Shown: positions 34,637 through 47,581, counted from the stretch's first letter. The stretch: DNA of 64,000 nt from Symbiodinium microadriaticum (GCA_001939145.1 LSRX01000258.1:213509-277508); one strand, 5' to 3'. Notes: generated by a model not told the origin, from the letters alone. A program made the numbers and translations.

Positions 34637-37600
34637 GCTGTCCATCAAGATGTCGGAGCTTTCCATGGGCGCCACCATGCACTCGAGTGAGGCGGTTTCA
34701 GGGAGTCGGTCCCTCCTAAAGGTGACATGAGGCCAAAAAGGATTTATGGTTCATCTCCCTCAACAGTCTCATGGCCCATGCCTTCTGGAAGGTCTCTTGG
34801 TCCTTGAAGCCTTCGTCTCGGATCCCTCGGGGTCCGAGGTATTTAAAATGGGATATAACAACTGAAGCCCCAAATTCCCCACCTCAGCTTCGCAAGTACC
34901 GCGCAGGCCTCCCCGGAGATGCGACACATCCGGGCCGCGAGGCTGAATAGGACTTATAGTGGCTGAATGAGTACACTTTACACGTTTTGGGATAAGATGA
35001 TCCCCTCTAGAACTGAAAGTCTACACTTGTTTGGGCTTATGAACTCAGCAGCTAAGAGGAACAAAGAGGAACCCAAAGGGCCCAAAGTGCCTATCATTTT
35101 AGAACGTAGGGTTGCAAATCGTAGGAATCACCATATATTACTCTTCATATATTGTGTGCCTTGGCCTGAAAGCAGTCCCGGGTTTAGCTAGCAGCTACTT
35201 TCGGGCCCAAGTGTCGGCTTCATGGGTCACGCTTTGGGAAAGAGATTCCGGTACGCAGGAGCTCAGGGGTGTCGGATTCGTGGTCTATGGAGATGTGGCT
35301 ATATGGTTTAGGGTTTTAGGGTTTGGGAGGAAGCTCTTGGGGCCTCACAGGCGACCCTGAGTGATTTGGAGAGAGAGAGAGAGAGAGAGAGAGATGCCCC
35401 GCCCAGGTCCTGGAGAATCGCCTCGACAAAACGATGATCAAGTACAACGAGGCTGGTCATAAAGATAGTGAAATATCGTGTAGTATACTCTGTGTTAGGA
35501 TATGAGTCTGTGATACTTATATCAGAGTGCATTACGGGATGTTGTAGTATAGTCCAGTAAATTGTACTTTTTTGTTTCCAACAAGCCGCAGCAGTGCCGG
35601 GTCTATCTATAGTCTGCATTGTATTTCCTTCGTGGGTGTACCTTATAGGATCCTAATCATTAAATGTGTTACACCAAGACAAGGAACTACAATGGAGACT
35701 ACAGGGGGGTTTTGGGTTTAGGGTTTAGTATGTCTTTAACATTGAGGTCCTGGCGGATCCCAACATTCCGGATTGTATGCTGTTGGAGCTGCCACATGTG
35801 GTCAGGGAGGTTTGGCTTCAACATTCGGTGGTCGCGGCTGAAGAGCGGCAGAAGAGGCAATGCTGGCAGTCATCAAGTCCGATTTCAACAGGTTTAGGAA
35901 CTTGGTTAAACCAATGAAAGGAACTACAATGGAGACTAGAGGGGGGGGGTTAGGGTTTAGGGGCTGGAGTGTACTGCGAAGACGATGCAGACGGCTCAGT
36001 GCACACGGCCCTCGGATGTAGGGTTCAGGGTTTAGGGTGGCTTTAGGGTTTTTGGACTTAGGGCTTGGGGTTTAGGGTTTAGGGCGAAACCTGAATCCAG
36101 CTAGAGCTGCAAATTATGAGCTGCAGTTTTAGCTGGAAGGGGCGTGCGGAGCTGGCTCTGAGCTCTCCTAAGGCGCAGAGCATCCGCAAGACCTACGAGG
36201 CAGAACTGCAGCCCTAAACCCTAAACCCTAACCGTTTGGATATGTGAGGCTCAGTATGAGATCCCTGGGGTCGAAAGGGGCTTCGGCTGGGTTCATGATG
36301 GATGTGGGACTTCTCGGAGAACACAGTTGCTTCAACTGGTTTCGTCAGTTGCCAGTTCCCTGTTTCTGGAACTGTTTCCTTCAGATTTTTCCGACCTGTG
36401 GACCTGTGGCTTGGTGACGAGCCTTTGAACGGCTTTCAGCTGTGAGTCGCTGATCTTCGTAGGTCTAGCCGGCCTTTCTCGCAAGCAACTCAAGGCTTTA
36501 TGAAATTGTACTTTGTCCCAGTCCATGAACTCAACTTCTCCCGCCACCGAACGTCAAGTTAGAGCCTCCAGCCTTTGCATATCTCTAGCTCGCCGGAGAC
36601 CCCAGCACCCATAAATCTCAACTCAAATCCTTGAGCCCCCAAAGCGCAAACAGCAGCAAGAACAACCTTCAGACTCCAGCCCCACGCCCCCTCCCAACAA
36701 AAAAATAAATCCGAAGAGCCAACTTCCAAGCCGCGGCTGGAGAATCTTGCGGATATCTTGCGGCCAGGCCATTGTTCGAAGGCTCAAGGAAGAGCGCAGC
36801 CCAGCAGCGTTCAGCCCCTCCTCGGGCTTCAGGGGTGTAGGGTTACGGGTTTAGGGTTCCGTGCTTGAGGCCTCTCATAGTTCCAAACCCAAGTATCAAG
36901 GAGTAGCTTATGATGACCCTGCACCCAATCCCAGAAAGTTTGAACATGGATTCGGCATGTTTAGTGCTAGGATTCCCAACACTTTGCCTCAAGGGCATGA
37001 TGATATTGATGTTCCAACTTCCGAGCTTCTACTGCAAAGTGATCCTAAGCCCCCGAACCCTAAACCCCGAACCGGTAGAACCCTCACAGTAGTGAGGGTC
37101 GTGGGATCCAAAGGTCGGGCCTAGTGGTGCATAAGGGTTCAGGGCTCCGAGAGCCAGGTGGGCCGACGGCCCACAGAAGCCACCCTTTGAGGGCGTTTGG
37201 GGCCTTTGGGGTTTAGGGTCTAGGCGTTTAAAGGTTTAGAGCTTGTCTAAAAGTACGCCGACCACAAGTTGTGGGGCTCCGATCTGATGTCTGTAGCACT
37301 TCCAGGTACACGCCACAAGCCGTTACCCATAGGCTCCATGGTAGCTCCTTTGAGGGTTACCTTATAGGATCCTATATCTAAACCACAAAAAGGAACTACA
37401 ATGGAGCCTATGGGTAGCACCTGGAGCTCAGAATTTCGGCGGTTCCGTTCGAAAATTAGCTGGCAATGGGCATTAGCCTTCCTATGTCACTATGCAAGCC
37501 CCAGGCTGCCATCCCGGACCCTTAGCCCTAGACCCGCTTAAGTTTAAGCTTAAACCCACAACCCCTGAACCCTAAAACCTAAACACTAAGCCCTAAACCC

Positions 37601-40600
37601 AAAGACTAAACTCTTAAAAAACACTAAACCCTAAACTCACAGCCCCTGAACCCTAAACACTAAACCCTAAACCCTAAACCCACAACCCCCCAAAACTAAA
37701 CACTAAACCCCAAACCCCACAACCCCCGAACCCTAAACACTAAACCAAAAACCCTGAATCCACAACCGCAAAACCCGAGAGCTTCAAGTTGCTCGTGAGC
37801 TCGAGGCATGGGTTTCGATAACCAGCTGGCCGGCATCGAGCGGACCTTAAAGGCTTTCTCTTAAGGGTTCCCTTTAAGGGTTCCCTTTAAGGGTTCCTTT
37901 TAAGGGTTCCTTTTTAAGGGTTCCCTTTAAGGGTTCCTTTTATGACTGCAGGGAAGAATTTCGGGCTTGTGAGGCGTAGAGGCTCAGGGTTCAAGGCGTA
38001 CTTAGATAGCCGATGGGAGAGCTTTAACCTCTTAGCCTCGTCTTTTCGGCCTATCTTAGAAAAACTGAACTTCTCTGGGCCCGAGAAGCAAAGAAAAGAA
38101 CTTACCTGTCATGTCAATTAGGGTTGCGGGTTGAGGGGCTGTTGGTGCGTTCGGCGTTGCTGCTTCGGGCGGATTGGTTTGGGTTTAGTTCAGGCGGCAC
38201 ACCCTCATGTTTGATGTGATGCTTGACCAGCGATTCTGTAAGGTCTGTGGGTTTGCATATAGTAAACCTCCAAAAGTTGCAACTTTTGCGCTTCTACTGT
38301 AGTGTTTTGGGAGGAGGCTTAGTTGAAGCTTGAGGACGCCAATGTCAGGGCAAGGTGAGGGGAGTTGCTTCGCAATTGTTTTCGAACGGCGTCCTGAGCA
38401 ACTCAGAAGCAACCCAAGCTTATAATTATAGGAACTGAAGAAAGGTAAGAAGGAATTTCTTGAACCTACACTTCCATGGAGTTTCAAGCGGAGGATCATG
38501 GGCTTGACGCGGCTACATTGACAAGAGTTAGGGCTGGTGTTGGTTAGCTTGAAGCTAGGTCCGTGAGATTCGGGTTTGCACGAGCTTGGAGCCTGCGCCT
38601 GGATGTTTCAGAACAGCATCGTCCAGATCGCGAGAGAACCTAATACCCCTTAATTGAGGAATATAATATACCTTAAACATAATCTTATGATTTAAGGTAT
38701 ATTCCTTAATTACGGGGTATTGGGTTCTCTGGGTCCTGGCTCATTGCACAGGGTGCCAGGAGGGGCACCAACATCATGTTGAACAGCCCCCCTGCAGTAG
38801 GTTAGACAGTAAGATATGGTATAGATGGACAGAGGGGACCTTAATTGATATACTCTACACAATTACCGACATCCCTTGTACTCAGGACTGCTGGGTGGGG
38901 GCCTTGCTTAAACCTACATCGGAGACTTTGGGATGCGGATCATCTTCAGAGTTGATGATGGAAGATACACCCTGCATGGAGTGTCATGGTCGGAACGAGA
39001 ATCGCGCACCCTCATTTTGAACACTTCCCGTGACTGCTCCTGATGTTTTTACGACAGGCGCCTTGATCGGCTAGCATATGGCGGGCTCAGGGTCTCGGGT
39101 TTAGGGTTTAGGAGTTTAGGGTTTAGGGCTTTAGGGCTTTGGGTTTAGGGTTTAGGGCTTGGCCTAAACTAGAAGCCTTAAACGTGAATGATCTTCTGCA
39201 CGCCGATCTTTCGAAGGCCAAGGAGAGGGACTACGAGGAGCTGCTCCTCTTGTCCCACGATGCCTACCATGCCAAGGCAGGACGTCGCAGTTTTGGGATT
39301 TCTCAGGCTTAGAGGGTGGGGGGTTGGGGCAGGGCTGCCAATGCTAGGCTGCAGTTTTGGTGGTCTGGTGGGGCTTTTTCCAATTTGGGCCTGAGTGAGT
39401 TCAGGATATGAATTCCGAAATCCCAGAAGCTGCAACTCCTTAGACAGGTTTGATTGCTTGTGAAATTGTTTTCCCAGCTTGCCGTCGGAGTGAAAACGTG
39501 GTGATCGACCATCAGCTCAAGCATGGCCTGCAGGCTGTTGGGTTACAAATCCCCTATAGCCCCTAAGCCCTGAACCACGAACCAAATCCTACGTTTTTGT
39601 AGGGTCCTTATATAAATTCATAGCAAAAAAGTCGGTTCTGGTAGATAAAGCTAGCTTAAGTCCTCCTTTCCGTGACCTCTTTGGGCTGTTCGCCAGGAGA
39701 TGGCACAGGCAGAGCACGGGCCTCAGGCCTTAGGAAGGAATTCATGCTATTCGTGTTTTTAGGGTTTAGGGTCTAGAGGGGTTTTAGGGCTTCAGGGGTT
39801 TAGGGCTTTAGGGGTTTAGGGTCTATAGGGTTTAGGGTTTTGGTGATTTCGGATTTGGGGCTGTTGGTGTTCAGGCGTTTCGGGTGCAGGAGCGGTTCAG
39901 GGTATGTTGCGGATATTGCTGTACGAATCCTGTGCTTGTCTTTACCCGGGGCTCCAAATAGCCCAAACCAGCTATCAGTCGCAGACTTTGCGACCCCGAA
40001 GCATATACTCTTTGTATGCTTGGAGCCTTCGGGCTCTTTGATGTCTATACGAATCGCTTGTTGTGCCTGCTGGTTTGGAGAATTTGTTTGATTGTAGTCA
40101 ACTCTCCTCCGGTTGCCAAGGTTACAGCACTTCTTAGTCCTTAAACTCGTGTGTCTACCACTGTTAGTTGGCTGTGAGTTATCATTACTTCTCCGTAGAG
40201 TTGAGTTGAGTTTAAGGCTTATAAGGGTTAGGGCTGAGGGCTTTCCTGATTGAATTTTGCAGGGTGTGTTGACTGCAAGTGTGTTCTCTTCTCGGAGATC
40301 AGAACTGCCGCTGTGACAGAACCGCTCGCAGACCCCTCCCGGCAATCAGCCGGTCTCTGTACGCTGCAGCTGCGAGACAAGGAGCTTACTTTGCAGAGAT
40401 CCTTGCGAATAATTGTCCCTCGTGTTCTTTTGGTAAGTCCTAAACCCAAACTTTGGGCTGGAGGGCTCGGCTTTCGTCCGAGTAGCTGTCTCTCAGAAGG
40501 GCCCGGACCTTTCCTTGGGGAGTTGCAGGGAAAGAACTAAACTCTCTACACACTAAACATGGGATGCTCCTTTTAGGAGGTTGCAAGCCGGAGGGATGTT

Positions 40601-43278
40601 GTCTACGTTTGTTTCGTTTTGTTCTGTCTCTCTCTGCGTTGATGTGTTTCTTTATTGCCTATCGTCCCCGAGTGAGCGCCGAAATCGCCCTCTACACCCT
40701 AAAAGGCCACCCTTGCGTCCTATACGTCGCCGATGACCTAGGCTCCACCGATTCGAGCAGGGGGTCATGGAGGAGAGGAACCAGCGCGACAAAGAGGTCC
40801 AAGAGAAGAAGGCCAGAGGATTTTGAGTTTAGGTTCTATAGGTAGGGTGCAAGGTTTAGGTGCTGCTTCCCAGCTGATCGGCAGAGTCTGGGTTCACAAG
40901 GGCTTGAACTATCTAGATGGGGTACTTAGTCTTTGAGTTTAAGACGGGCGAAAAAAGCTTGATCAACTCTGCCGACTCTACCTGACAAGGCCCAAGTCCA
41001 AGAAGCCAGAAGCCGACACTTTTTGGAACACAAGGGACCCTGGCCCGGATCTCGAGAGCGGCAAAAGTCGCATGAATATATATAGGGCTTTACCTACAGT
41101 ATGAATCCCAACGTTCCCTCTCTTTGCTTGGCCCTGGCGGCCAGGCCTTGGTGGAACAGCGGGTGGAGATGAACAAGCGCCCAGCGCCCAGAGAGCTCCG
41201 AAGCTTCGTGGAGGCTTAGGATCAGGGTTACCGGCTACCAAAGAGTTCTATAATTAAGAGACTGTAAGGGTTTCCATAGCAGCTCTATACATGTTGGTAA
41301 TTGCAAGGGTTGCTATACTGGTTCGCTTGGCGTAGTAGTAGAGTAAGTCACCTTTTAAGCTTTTTGGGGCAGTAGAATCAATCCCACATGCTAGCCGTGC
41401 GTGTTTCTGGGGAACTAGACAGGTATGTCAAGGCAACCAAAGATACCAAACCCTTAACCCGAAGCCCTTAAACCAAAGTTCTAACACCTGAAACCCCAAA
41501 GTTCTACTGTAACACCTACCCCAACTTTCTAAAGCCCGAAACCCCCAATTTCTAAAGCCTATAATAAGAGTTCCAGCCGCAAGTCGTTTACCACGAAAGC
41601 CCACAGCCAAGGCCTGGAGATGCGCGAGCGCATGCAGAGGCAGCAGCAGCAGGACGCTTTGCTTTCACCGCTTGGGGTTCTCCAGTAGGGTTTAGGGTTA
41701 CAGTTTGGGTACTGCCCCCTCCCTGTAAGAGTCCATTTTAGACTCTAGACATATTTTCAATATTATCCAACTGTTACAGAGTGGGGGGCAGAATCCAAGT
41801 TATAGTGCTGTGGCCTTTCAGGACTTACAGGGGGTGCATGGGTTGTAGATGGAGGTTAGCTTCTAGACGCCTAGCGTGCAACAGAAAAAGTGAGTGAGTG
41901 TGTGTGTGCATTATGCTGTCCTGGCGCAGCGCCGGCTACAGTTGTTTCTGACTTCTTGCAGGGATTCAGGGCTTGGCGACAATCCCTGGAGTAATCCACA
42001 TGGTGTAGACAACTTTGCAATCAAGTGGGATCCGCAGCGATTACCAGCAGGTGTCACTCCCCAATTCCCTACTACTTCTTTGACTCGAAGGTGGGAGCCT
42101 TACACCCTAGACCCAAAACCCTACGCTGCGCCGAGGTGCGAGAGCACAAACCCTAAACACCAAACCCTGAGTCGAAACCCCAAACTCAGATGGGCAGCAC
42201 GAAAAAGGAGCTCAATCAAGGCTAAACTGACCAATTTATTCGGAGGCGAAATCCTAAACCCTAAACGTCCCTAAACCCTAGCCAGGTGGGAGGCCAAAAA
42301 AAATCCGAAAAGGGAAGAAACTCAAGAGTTGCTTCCGAGGAGATTGAAAGCAATCAGAAGAGAGAGGCCCGCGACCTCCCTGCGGTGGACCAGGGAGGCG
42401 CTGCACCGGGGGACCATTGTCCTGTAGACTCTAAGGTGTTTTGAATTACTTCCGGGGTCGGGATACATAAACAGGCTATTGCTTAGGGTTCCCTTTAGAA
42501 AGAGAATATAATTTACCCCCAATATGTCTGTCATGCACGACTTCTGCGTTCATAAAGCAGCATGTGAGTCTCGGTGTTGGGAGAGTCTAAGTGTGAAGCG
42601 TAGTGTCGGGATGATGGGCTAGGGTTTGGTGTGTGAATGCATGCATGTGTGATCATGTATGTATGCCCATGAATGTGTGCACGTGTATTTGTGTGTGTGT
42701 GGGTATGTATGTATGGATGTGTGCATGTGCCTGTGTAGGCGTAGGTTATGTAACACATTCTGTATTGCAACTCAATGCCGTGTAATGTAATGCAGAGTAA
42801 TCTGCGCTGTGTAATGTCACACCATGTCATTTCATGTAACGTCGCGTAGTGTAGTGTGATGTTAGGTATCGCAATACACGGTATGTCATGTCTTGCAGTC
42901 TACTGAATTGTATTGCTACGTACGTATGTAGGTGCACACGTTTGTCTGTCTTGTCTGGTCTTGTCGTGTCTTGTCTGTCTTGTTGGTCGGTCGGTCTGGC
43001 TGTCTGTCTGTCTGTCCGTCCGTCCGTCCGTCCGTCCGTCTGTCTGTCGGTCTGTGTCTGTCTGTCTGTCCGTCTGTTTGCCTGTCTTTCTGATTTCTGT
43101 CATATATTCATAATATATCCATACCTATGATCGTATACTTATTTGCACGTCAACCATACATATTATCGCGCATGTGTGATGATTGCATCCATGTACCTGT
43201 GTGTGTATATACGTAATATGTGTGTGTGTATATATATATATATATAGATATCCACACACACACATATATATATACACA

Positions 43279-43311
<33 letters not shown>

Positions 43312-45731
43312 TGAGAGCACACGCGTGTCCTTGTCCGCCAGCGGTTGCAGCAAAATACCTTTGGTGCCAAGATGTGTGTCATAACCCCCGGCCCGGCACC
43401 GCAAACGCCGCCAGGCTCCCCCGGAGATGTTGCAGAGGAGGAGCAGAAGATCCAGCTCTTCATCCATGCTTTCAATCAGATCAAGGAGGTCGGTGCCTAG
43501 GGTTTCTGGAGGGGTGCCTCGCGCAGATCTATAATATGTAAGGGTTTGACAAGGACGAAAAGCTTTTGGGGCATGGGCTCCGGGGCTTTATACCTTATTG
43601 AGGTTTTGGGGTTCCAGAGGTTTGGGGTGTTTTGATGGGCCCTTTGGCTGCAGGTTTAACTGTTGCTTCCCAGCAGAGTCTGGGTTCAACAGGGAGCGGC
43701 ACGCTAAACCCTGCTCCCGCACCCTTGCAGTGAGATCCCGAGCCCTAGCCGCCAAAGCCGAAACCCAAGACGCTCTTAGGAGCCTTAGGGCAAACCCTAA
43801 ACCCCTAAACCCTAAACCAGCATGAATGCATAGACGGATATTTCGGGATATCAGTCCGCGCAGCATTATGCCTCGGCCAGCCCTCTGATATCTCCCCCCA
43901 CTGCCCAAGGGTATCGGGATTTATGTAGGGTGTACGGTTTAGGGCTTAGGGTTTATAGGGCATTGATATTAATCACGTCTAAAACTCAACATTTGTAGAT
44001 CAAAGGTTCTAACCACATACCTGGTCCACCTAAGCCCGATAAACCCCTCAGCCCCAAAGCCTCCAAAGCCCCGAAACCCCTTACGTAACCCCCCAGAACC
44101 CCCAAAGTACTTACTGGTACCCAGAAACCGCCAAACAATCCTAAACCCCATATGCATATACATCCGCACGGAAACACAACCCGTTAACCCCGACACGATA
44201 CCATGCCGTAGTAGCTCATTAGGGGGGCTTGAGGCGGCAGGCATGGCGCTTGGCCAAACAGGGTTTCGTCGAAAGCCTATGCTTCGCGGTTTATAGGGTT
44301 CTGCAGGATTCATGGGGTGTAGGGGTTTGTGTTTAAACACTAGATTCCTAAAGTCAAAACACCGAAAATCGCTCACCCTTAGACTGACCAAAGGGGGAGC
44401 GGGGAAGGGGGCCTGAATACCAGTAATTATAAGGACCTTATAACGCCAATTTAAGGAAGTATAGCCCCCTACCCTGCTACGGGTCCCTATAACTGGCGGC
44501 TGATGCTGCTACGGCGATAGGGCTGGACCCTGGCTGAAAGGCATCGGGGATGATGCTGGTGATGCTCGCCCGCTGCCGGGCCCTGGCTACATGGCATCGG
44601 GGCTGATGCCGGCCCAAAGCGAAGGGGCGACAAAAGGTTTGGGCTGATGCTGCTGATGCTGGCCCGGAGCGCAAGGGCAACAAACGGTTTGAGTGCTGAT
44701 GCTGCTGATGCTGGGCGCCCACTGCCGGGCCTTGGGATGATGCTGTCGATGTTGGCCCAATGCATAGGGGCGTAAGAAGGTTTGGGGCTGATGCTGCTGA
44801 TGCTGGCATATTTCTGTCCCTGCTAACCGGCATTGGGGATGATGCAGGCCCAAAGCGCAGGGGCGAGAAAAGCTTTGGGAGGGTCATGCTGCTGCTGATG
44901 CTGGCCCGCTGCCATTAATTGACTAAAGTACTCCTGATGCTGGCCCAAAGCGTAGGGGCGAAGAAAAGTTTGGGCCCTGGCTAAAAGGCATCGGGCATGA
45001 TGCTGTTGATGCTGGCCCGCCGCTGGGCTGATGCTGCTGGTGCTGAGGTGCTCATGCTCGACTGGACGGCATCGGGGATGAGGCTTTTGATGCTGGCCCA
45101 ATGCGTAGAGGCGAAAAACGCTTGGGCTGACGCTGGCCCGAAGCGCAGGGGCAAGGTTTGGGTTCTGATGCTCTGCCCTGGCTAAATTCCATCGGGGCTG
45201 ATGCTGGTCCAAAGCGAAGGGGCGACAAAAGCTTTGGGTGCTGATGCTGCTGATGCTGGTCTGCTGCCGGGCCGTGGCTAAAGTGGCTAAGACATTGGGG
45301 ATGATGCCGCTGATGCTGGCCCGAAGTGTCGGGCGAAACAGCTTTGAAACTTTTGGGGCTGATGCTGCTGGTTCTGGGTGGTTAAACGGCATCGAGGATG
45401 ATGCTCTTGACCCAACGTGTAGGGGCGAAAACAGGTTTGGGGGTTGATGCTGGCCCACCGGCGGCGAAAAAGGGCTTGGGGACTGATACGATCTTCACTG
45501 CTATGGTTCGTCAGCGTGTTGGATTTTCGAGGCGTTGGCGAGTTGCGATCTTTTGAAACGGAGTGCAAAGCATTCATCCCCAAGCGGTTGATAATTAGCA
45601 ACGGACTTCTCAGAATCTGTCAAGGGTCTCTGGATCCGAGGTGCCTCCGTGTCTACATAGCTCAGATAGGCCCTGGAAGCCTTGACTTGGCAGGCCACTG
45701 GCGTGAATGATCCCAACGAGATCATCCAGAA
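34637..45731 (+). CDS. ODAD3: ODAD3/CCDC151 homologue, central coiled-coil exons
   Basis: Exons 34637-34691, 34907-34933, 35407-35451, 36173-36199, 36768-36795, 37806-37852, 39217-39276, 39697-39726, 40761-40811, 41145-41178, 41612-41652, 42340-42366 (or from 42286), 43438-43488 and 45694-45731. Phases are continuous. The product is charged alpha-helical coiled coil: LSIKMSELSMGATMHSSE, IRVLENRLDKTMIKYNEAQS, RRLKEERMGFDNQLAGIERT, AKERDYEELLLLSHDAYHAK, RVEMNKRLEMRERMQRQQQQ, and FNQIKEATGVNDPNEIIQKF, a conserved ODAD3 landmark. All donors from 34691 to 41178 are GC; 41652 is GA; 43488 and 45731 are GT. The ATG inside exon 34637-34691 is not the gene start: an AG|G acceptor and matching phase tie the exon to 16948. 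ODAD3 works with the other docking-complex subunits to attach outer dynein arms. Confidence 0.85.
35370..35394 (+). repeat. (GA)n microsatellite next to an exon
   Basis: A GA run ends 12 bp upstream of the ODAD3 exon 35407-35451, so it takes the place normally held by the pyrimidine-rich acceptor region. Confidence 0.9.
35603..35706 (+). mobile_element. MITE-A copy 2
   Basis: Left arm tatagtctgcattgtatttcc, right arm ggaactacaatggagactac, internal ccttataggatcctaat. A solo right arm of the same family lies at 35917-35940. In ODAD3 intron 35452-36172. Confidence 0.75.
37324..37416 (+). mobile_element. MITE-A copy 3
   Basis: Arms tacccataggctccatgg and ccatt-type complement ending cctatgggta, internal ccttataggatcctata. 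The terminal bases are a perfect inverted repeat. Confidence 0.8.
37540..37785 (+). repeat. CCCTAAA-like block before an ODAD3 acceptor
   Basis: About 25 degenerate units (ccctaaac, cactaaac, cccacaac) fill the 3' third of intron 36796-37805, immediately before the exon encoding MGFDNQLAG. Confidence 0.85.
37858..37940 (+). repeat. Tandem CCCTTTAAGGGTT repeat
   Basis: Six or so 13-14 bp units of ccctttaagggttc, each itself a near palindrome, starting only a few bases after the GC donor of the ODAD3 exon ending at 37852. Confidence 0.9.
38631..38734 (+). mobile_element. MITE-C copy 2
   Basis: Same family as 19714-19824: gagagaacctaataccccttaatt on the left, taattacggggtattgggtt ctctgggt on the right, AT-rich centre. 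In ODAD3 intron 37853-39216. Confidence 0.85.
42630..43315 (+). repeat. Composite microsatellite tract (GTGT, GTCT/GTCC, TA)
   Basis: Successive GT-rich, (GTCTGTCC)n (about 42940-43095) and (TA)n (about 43210-43312) tracts in ODAD3 intron 42367-43437. They produce several spurious open frames on both strands. Confidence 0.9.
44420..44496 (+). mobile_element. Possible single inverted-repeat element
   Basis: ccagtaattataaggacc on the left and gggtccctataactgg on the right, an imperfect inverted repeat of about 16 bp around 40 bp. No second copy seen in the window, so family status is unknown. Confidence 0.4.
44490..45480 (+). repeat. About 1 kb degenerate minisatellite built on GATGCTG
   Basis: Repeated modules of gctgatgctgctgatgctgg followed by a variable cccgaagcgcaggggcga segment fill most of ODAD3 intron 43489-45693. 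The module is roughly 50-100 bp and heavily diverged. Minus-strand open frames of up to 211 codons (S-A-A-S-A-P and Q-H-Q-Q-H patterns) arise from the repeat period. Confidence 0.85.
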
Positions 45732-47581
45732 GTTCTTGGGTCTTAGTTGGCAGCGTCTGAAACCCTGGGATGCATGTACTTACATATTGCGCCATCTGGT
45801 ATAGACATGCAGGGGTTATGAAGCGGTTCCTATGCAGTATAGCTTTAGCATGGTGCCTTGGGGAAAACCAAAACCGCGGTATCCTTGCACGCTGAACCTT
45901 TGTAAAGGCGTTCCTTGTGCTGTTTGGTGCTAAAGTGCTTGAGTGCCGTGGGACACCCTGGTTTGGGTTCGAGGTTTCAAGGACCTCTAGTATAGGACGA
46001 AGACGACTGAGTAGTAAGGTGAGACTGGCACAATGCAATAGGGCATGTAACGGCATGTATGCTTTGTGGCCGGTCAACCCTGTGAGCATTGCATGCTGAT
46101 CACCGGATGCTGTCTCCCGCGGATTCGGGTCTGCACAGGCGTGACATGTCACGTATACTGTGAGTGCACTTCTCTTGTTTGAGCTTTACTTGATACTGTA
46201 ACTGTAGACAAGCGGCATGAAGTAATCTTCTTCTGAATGCCTTCTCATTGTTATTGTAGTGTTCTTATTCATTATTCTTATCATGTTTGTTATCATTGTT
46301 ATGAACATGACTCGACTGTTAGTACTAGTATAGTAACAGTTCTTGGCCAGCATCGAGGAGGTCAGACAATTAGTTATTTTTGGCAAACCAGGGTTTCGAA
46401 TAGGATTTCGGAAAGGGTCAGATTTCGGAATACGATTTAAGATAGGAAAGCATATTGGGCTTTTCGGAGGGGTCGAATTTCGGCATAGGGTGGTCCAAAG
46501 TGAGCTGAAAGCTCCGTGCAAAAGTGGATGGGTGGAGCTTCTAGCTGGCTTTGGGGAGGTCGGGGGTGGGCAGGGGGAAGGGGGAATGCATAAGTAAGCA
46601 AAGAGCAACCCAACTCTCACCCCCACCCCCCATTCCTCCACTCTCCCCTTCCCGTCCCACTGCACCACAGCGGAGGAGGGGCGCAGACTGAGACTGCAAA
46701 ATCAACTGTTTTTCTCCCACTATGTTCCCGCGTTTTTCCTGTGTTGTTCCTATGTTTTTCTCAGGAGAAACAGAAAAGTAGGGAGCACATCGGAAAAAAC
46801 AGGAGGCCGCTGAGGCNNNNNNGGCCCCCCTCCCTCCCCCACCACGCCCAGCCCCTCCCGCCTGTGGCCTCCGGCTTCGGAACTGCCGGGCAGGAACCAC
46901 TCTGGTCCCGAGCCCCCAAGAGAAGTCTCGAGTAAGTGGAGTTGGGGGTAGCAAGCCGAAACTGCTCCTAAATGCTTCTAGGCTCCTAGACATATAAAAT
47001 GTGCCATGCATGTGAGACCTGTGCACACCTATCTCCATCGAGCAGAGCATTGCTAGATATCACGCCGTTGTCCAATCTACTGTGTTTGTTGTCTGCGTGT
47101 TCGGGATAAGTCGCCATGCTTTCAGCAGTCAGCCAATGCCTTCTCTTGCTTATCAGCTGACTGTGGTTGCGTTGAACATCTCATCAAGCACGTGGACGTG
47201 TACCAATGTGTGTCCGTTGTGATTTCCCGTCTACTTCGAACAGTCTTGAATTGATTATGCGAGTTGTCGTGGTATTGCTGCTGTGGTGATTGTTCCATGA
47301 ATGTTGCTGCTCATGCTGCTGTTTGGTTTCATTTGCTGTCCTATGTGTTTTCCTGATTTTTACTATTGTTTGATTTCGTTCCTATTGTTTTCGTATCTAT
47401 AATTATTGTTTCCTACTTTGATATTTTCCTGCGTTTCTGAAGGCTGGCTGACGATTCCCTTTACCATATCAGTAGTCGTATAGTGGTAGGGTTATATCAT
47501 TGTTATTCTTATTGGTATTAAATTGCACTGCTACATTTTTAAGGTCCTTTCATGGTTCTTTCAATGAATCCGACCGGCGAG
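45732..47581 (+). other. ODAD3 intron with an assembly gap
   Basis: GT donor at 45732 and AG|G acceptor before 47582. No gene or repeat family is recognised in this 1.85 kb except a T-rich low-complexity part (about 46230-46340 and 47270-47530). Six undetermined bases lie at 46817-46822. Confidence 0.6.
46817..46822. other. Six-base N gap
   Basis: Undetermined bases flanked by ctgaggc and ggcccccc. They lie inside an ODAD3 intron, so no exon is affected. Confidence 0.99.

Noticed and set aside
34651-34653. ATG (MSELSMGATMH) as the start of a separate gene
   Set aside because: The exon has an AG|G acceptor at 34636 after a typical intron end, and four more in-frame residues (LSIK) upstream join in phase to the exon at 16948, so this ATG is internal.
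44487-45458. Long minus-strand open frames (up to 211 codons) rich in S-A-A-S-A-P and Q-H-Q-Q-H
   Set aside because: They coincide exactly with the GATGCTG minisatellite, and several frames are open at once. The location is an intron of ODAD3 on the other strand.
46541-47050. Minus-strand open frame of 169 codons across the N gap
   Set aside because: Crosses undetermined bases, has low-complexity G/C composition and no family resemblance; lies in an ODAD3 intron.
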